DNA of 5,474 bases from Candidatus Nomurabacteria bacterium RIFCSPHIGHO2_01_FULL_39_10 (lineage in GTDB: Bacteria; Patescibacteriota; Minisyncoccia; Phycocordibacterales; UBA9973), in the NCBI GenBank assembly GCA_001786805.1, contig MFTJ01000010.1, positions 17,765 through 23,238 of the forward strand, read 5' to 3'. Below, in pieces: positions 1 to 4,100 of the stretch. Each line of letters begins with the position of its first letter. The first letter of the stretch is position 1. Under the pieces are notes generated by a model. The model was not told the DNA's origin and searched no databases. It saw only the letters and a program-made list of their open reading frames with translations. Both the position numbers and the translations under genes were made by a program.

Positions 1-1109
1 TGAGTTTGATTGACTCTGGGCATTTGATATTCAATCGGGTCTTCAACGGTGGAAATATTAACTTCCGGCTTATTCAAAATATCAAGCATGGTGTAAAGCG
101 TTGTCGTTTTGCCGCTACCGGTTGGACCCGTAGCGAGTATCATTCCTGTTTTTTGAGTAAGCGACGCATGTATCCGTTCCAAGCCTTCTCCGTGAAATCC
201 AAGAGTTTCCAGTGTAAATCCATGCGTATTTTCTTTTAGAATCCTCATAACAGTTTTCTCTCCGAAAAAAGTGGGCAGGGTGGAAACGCGAAACGATATC
301 TTTTCTCCGTCCTGCTCTTTTTTAAATCTTCCGTCTTGGGGCAGTCTTTTTTCATCAAGCTTTAAATTCGCCAATACTTTAATGCGGGCGGTTATGCCGC
401 TACCAGCATTTTTTTCAAGCACCATGGCGTCATGCAGTATGCCGTCTATCCGATAGCGGACGGTCAGTTCTTTTTCGCCCGGCTCTATATGAATATCGCT
501 GGCATTTTGCAGAATCGCGTGAAAAATCAAAGAGTCGACAATTTTTATAACCGGCAAATCTTCCGCCATTTTCTTCAGTTCTGTTTCTGACTTTTCGCCG
601 GATTTGTCGGCATCCTCTTCCGGAGTTTCAAGTGAAGTGGATTCTTTTTGGATAATATTTTTAAACTCAGCTTGCAAACTTTTTCGATACTGCACAAGTA
701 CCGCTTTGATTGAAGCGGTGTCGGTCAGCCGGGGTAAAATTTTAAGACCGGAAGTTTTTTTGATGAAATCAATCACGGGCAGGTCGTCAACATCCAGCAT
801 CGCCACTTCAAGACCATGTTCGCTCTTTGTGTAAGCGACTATATTGTAATTGCGCGCGATAGGTTCGGGAATGAGAGACAGCACGGAGAAATCAATTTTG
901 ACATTGGTTAAATTAATAAACGGTATGCCGAGGACAAAAGCCTCCGTCCGCTTCAAATCAGTTTCGGATATTTTCCCGTCAGAAAGCAGGACATTGCCAA
1001 GTTTTTGCTTGCTTGTTTCCGCTTTCTTAACTTCAACATCAAAATCGCTCCGTGAAATAAGCCCCGATTCCAAAATAAATTTCTTGAATTGTTTTTCGTC
1101 TATTTGCAT
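1..1109 (-). CDS. pilB: Type IV pilus assembly / type II secretion ATPase, PilB/GspE family (N-terminal 369 residues, C-terminus beyond window)
   Basis: Cytoplasmic hexameric ATPase that would power pilin polymerisation at the inner face of the membrane. I translated 369 residues. Residues ~35-140 resemble the N-terminal MshEN/T2SSE_N domain (GNVLLSDGKIS, LGIPFINL, LIPEPIARNYNIVAY). An acidic linker (~155-180, TPEEDADKSGEKSE) follows. The ATPase core begins at ~185 with the family signatures ASDIHIEP (203-210), RLPQDGRF (256-262), a STLPTFFGEKTVMRIL stretch (276-291), Walker A GPTGSGKTT (328-336, catalytic Lys334) and the Asp box VEDPIEY (355-361). Walker B, the His box and the zinc tetracysteine lie past the edge. 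The ATG at 1109 is fixed because an in-frame TAG sits immediately before it; no Shine-Dalgarno precedes it. It follows the large surface-protein gene in the same direction but has its own promoter behind a terminator. GspE is the alternative name; PilB is preferred because pili are the usual system in the suspected lineage. Confidence 0.93.
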   Translation of the reverse strand, partial: MQIDEKQFKKFILESGLISRSDFDVEVKKAETSKQKLGNVLLSDGKISETDLKRTEAFVLGIPFINLTNVKIDFSVLSLIPEPIARNYNIVAYTKSEHGLEVAMLDVDDLPVIDFIKKTSGLKILPRLTDTASIKAVLVQYRKSLQAEFKNIIQKESTSLETPEEDADKSGEKSETELKKMAEDLPVIKIVDSLIFHAILQNASDIHIEPGEKELTVRYRIDGILHDAMVLEKNAGSGITARIKVLANLKLDEKRLPQDGRFKKEQDGEKISFRVSTLPTFFGEKTVMRILKENTHGFTLETLGFHGEGLERIHASLTQKTGMILATGPTGSGKTTTLYTMLDILNKPEVNISTVEDPIEYQMPRVNQT

Positions 1110-1145
1110 CTACTATAGTATAGCAAAAAATCCCGCCAATGTTTC
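1110..1145 (-). promoter_or_regulatory. Extended -10 promoter for the PilB gene, predicted leaderless start
   Basis: Read on the minus strand, TGCTATACT has its hexamer TATACT at 1122-1117 and the extended-10 TG at 1125-1124. Seven bases (ATAGTAG) separate the hexamer from the ATG at 1109, so transcription should begin at or within a base or two of the start codon. That leaves no room for a ribosome binding site. A 17-bp spacer would put the -35 at 1145-1140 (GAAACA, half matching TTGACA), so the promoter probably depends on the extended -10. The spacer is the terminator arm of the upstream gene. Confidence 0.72.
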
Positions 1146-1162
1146 ATTGAGGGATTTTTTGC
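1123..1162 (-). terminator. Intrinsic terminator after the large surface-protein gene
   Basis: GCAAAAAATCCC (1123-1134) pairs perfectly with GGGATTTTTTGC (1151-1162), a 12-bp stem. Inside it CAATG (1137-1141) pairs with CATTG (1145-1149) around a 3-base loop, with a GC/A internal mismatch. On the minus strand the hairpin begins 6 bases after the TAA stop at 1171-1169 and its GC-containing stem runs into six T, as expected of a Rho-independent terminator. The structure is nearly symmetrical and could stop transcription from either side, although no plus-strand gene converges on it. Its distal arm overlaps the PilB promoter. Confidence 0.85.
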
Positions 1163-1168
1163 TGACTT

Positions 1169-4100
1169 TTAGCCTTCTATAAAGATTGGTATTTTCTTAA
1201 ATATGTTACAAACTCTTGGATTGAAAGCCCCATTGATACATATTGCGGGTCCTTCACCATCAGGACCCGTAGTAGGACCGACACAATTAGGATAAGTTCC
1301 AGTATAGCCAGTTGGGCAAGTTCCTCCGCTAGGACCGGTGCAGTTAGGATAGGTGCCAGTGTAGCCAGTTGGGCAGATGCCGTCGTCGCCTGTTGTGGTA
1401 CATTCCGGCGGATTATTAGCACCAATTAAGCATATTCCAACATCATTTACAGTACACGCTGGCGGATTGACAGCTCCATTTGAACATATTGCTTCAGAAC
1501 ATGAAGCACTAGAACCATTATTTTCCCCATCGCATGCCCATCGATAGAAAGAAGAATTGTCCGCAACATCCCTGAACATTCCTGCGGCGCAAGAATTACG
1601 CAACTGCCCGCAAGCCCCAGGTGTAGAGATTTTGACTTTCTCGCAACGCCCGCCGGTGTCAATGCCTGTCTCATTTCCATTTTTAATTCCATCGGAGCAA
1701 GTGCCAGTACCGATATCGCAACGTCCTCCAGTATCAATTCCCGTTTCATTACCATTCTGTTTTCCATCAGAGCAAGTGCCGGTGCCGGGAACTCCGCAAC
1801 GCCCGCCGGTGTCAATGCCTGTCTCATTTCCATTTTTAATTCCATCGGAGCAAGTGCCGGTGCCAGTAGAATCCGCTACGCATTTGCTCGTAGTCGGATT
1901 CCAAGCGGTGCCTGCCGCGCATGTTGTATTAACCACAATTGGATTTGAAACGGCTGTGTTTGGAGTATTGCGACACTGAACATAATAACCGTAACCGCCG
2001 ACTGGACTGATGGCATTTGGAACACGATACTGTATCGGACTGCTTGCTTGATAATCAGTCAGCTTGTGACTGCCGGTATCAGTGCCAGTATAGTCTAACA
2101 ACCTGCATTGCGTTCCTGAATTAGGAGTTGGAGTGTAAGTGAAAGAAACATTTGTATCCGGAGCTACATTGTATGGAGTGGTAGCAATGACAGAAAGATT
2201 GGAAACCGTTACTGCCGTCCAATCACTACAGTTGTTGCCTTCTCCCTGTCCCGGTCCTGTTCCTGACCCAAGCGCATTGGACTCAGGCACGGCGCCATTC
2301 ATAGAAGAATTTTTGTCAGCGCAAACGCGAACATATTTAGTTCCGAGAGAAGTAAAGGCATACGGGAAGGACACCTGAGCGGTTCCAGTAAGTTTAATAA
2401 TTATATTCGGATTAGCGCCGGTGGTAGCTATTTTTTCATTGCCATTGTCATGGTTAGTGTCTTCGTCATATTGCAGAGCGTGCTGAATGTTGGCGGGAGC
2501 ATCAGCCTTGCCGGTATTGCGAATAATAGAAGAGAACGGCAGAGAAACATCTAAGGTCGCGGTATTTTGCGGTGGAGCGTCAGCCGTGAGGTCGGGCAAG
2601 TCGGAAGGAGCAACAACATTGAAAGTAATATATTTCTTGTTGTTATATGTATTGAATTCTCCGTCGGAGTTGCCCTCATTGGTTATAAAGTTCAATGAAT
2701 AAGTGCCCGCTTCGGGAGGAATCCACTCCCCGCTTGAAGTGACAAATTTAGAATCTCCGGATTTTTTGAATAAACTAGAAGAATTGATGGTAGCAGAATT
2801 GCCCGCAGGAAGACTCAAGCCATAAATGCCTGTGAATTCCCAAGCCTTGCCCTGACGACCCACCTGGAACCAATTACTAAACGCCTGGGGGTATGTCTGT
2901 ACTCCCTCGTTTTTAACAATAGCCGAGAAAGTGTGCGACGCCCCGACCGTCAGAGGTCCATTTACCACAAGACTGGTTACGGCAAGATCATCCGGCGGTC
3001 TTCTGCAAGTGACAGACTCTGATCTTCTGTCGTTATCGTCAACCACAACAAGTTTTTCGTTTCCAGTAGGAGTGTATCCAGATTTTATGAAGCGATTACT
3101 GGAACTATAGCTAGTGGAATCCCCAATAGTCCAAACATATGAACGATATGGAGGCGTTCCCCCTGTCGCCGAACCAGTAAATTCAGCATAGGGGTCCGGA
3201 TTTGGCCATGTAGTCGTTACCCTAACCATACATGATGCCGTGGGTGCGCCACCTAACATAGTCCATCGGGCATAGAGAGTAACGTCCGATGTTCCAACGG
3301 GATAATTTTCAATCCAGTCTGTCCCTGTTCCATTCGCAAAAGTATTCCAGCTAACAAATGCATAGCCAGTTCTTGTAAAACCATTGGCTCTTAGCGTAGC
3401 AAAAGTATTTACTGGAACTGTTTGAGAAGCGGTAGAGCCACCAGTCGCGCCATTGCCGTTGAATGTAATTGTGACAGTTGTCTTTAGGAGAGACGCAGGA
3501 TTAACCGTCACCGTAAACTTGTTGCTTGGTTTAATTTCTCCGGCTTTAGTTGCCTGTATTTTGTATCCATACTGACCAACAGCAGGAGGAACTGTTACAT
3601 ACATAGGACTGTTGCATGGCACATTAACAGTAGTGTTGGAAGTATTGGTATTAGGATTAGCGGTAATAATAGGATCATTCTTATAGTCCAATAATGTGCA
3701 AGTTGTATAAGGAGTCCCATTGGTGAGAATATATGTCACGGGAACAGTTGTACTAGCCGGTAGTGTTACTGAATATGTGTCTGGATTTACAACAATGCCG
3801 AGGGGTGAAGAGACAACTGTCGGTGTAACCGTCGCCTCAGCGATATTAGATTTTGCGCCTGCGTTGTTTTCGCATTGAAGATAGAAGGTTGTCCTGCTGG
3901 TAATATTAGAAATTGACAGATTCCCTCCGTTGGTTGACTTAAGGCCGGACCAAGCTTGTGTCCCTCCGGTTGCCGTACAAGATGAAGCCGCTCCGGAAAC
4001 CGTCCAGGTCAGAGTGGAAGTTGTTGGTTTTGCTGTTGTAGTTGGAGTAGCAGTAAGAGTGACGAATGGGACTACCCCAGGCTGCGTACAGATAATGGTC

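Noticed and set aside
271..1182. Plus-strand open frames at 271-456, 604-834 and 850-1182
   Set aside because: All are antisense to the PilB gene, whose translated signatures (ASDIHIEP, Walker A, Asp box) are unambiguous; the last one also runs through the terminator.
1367..1423. Possible frameshift or truncation at the 3' end of the large gene
   Set aside because: The repeat motifs stay in one frame up to the last Cys and the stop is followed 6 bases later by a clean terminator, so the end looks genuine.
1177..1845. Two minus-strand frames (1177-1425 and 1447-1845) overlapping the large gene
   Set aside because: They are shifted readings of the same repeats. The real frame carries the regular cysteine spacing and recognisable motifs through both stretches.
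1642..1858. CRISPR-like array
   Set aside because: Repeat units of about 64 bp with 11-14 bp between them lie in a coding frame and encode a conserved protein motif; there are no spacer-like unique segments of constant length.
1557..1979. Plus-strand open frame of 140 codons with a repeated RPPVSMPVS pattern
   Set aside because: It is the antisense of the three C-SDG repeats; the repetition mirrors the minus-strand gene. No promoter or ribosome site is visible.
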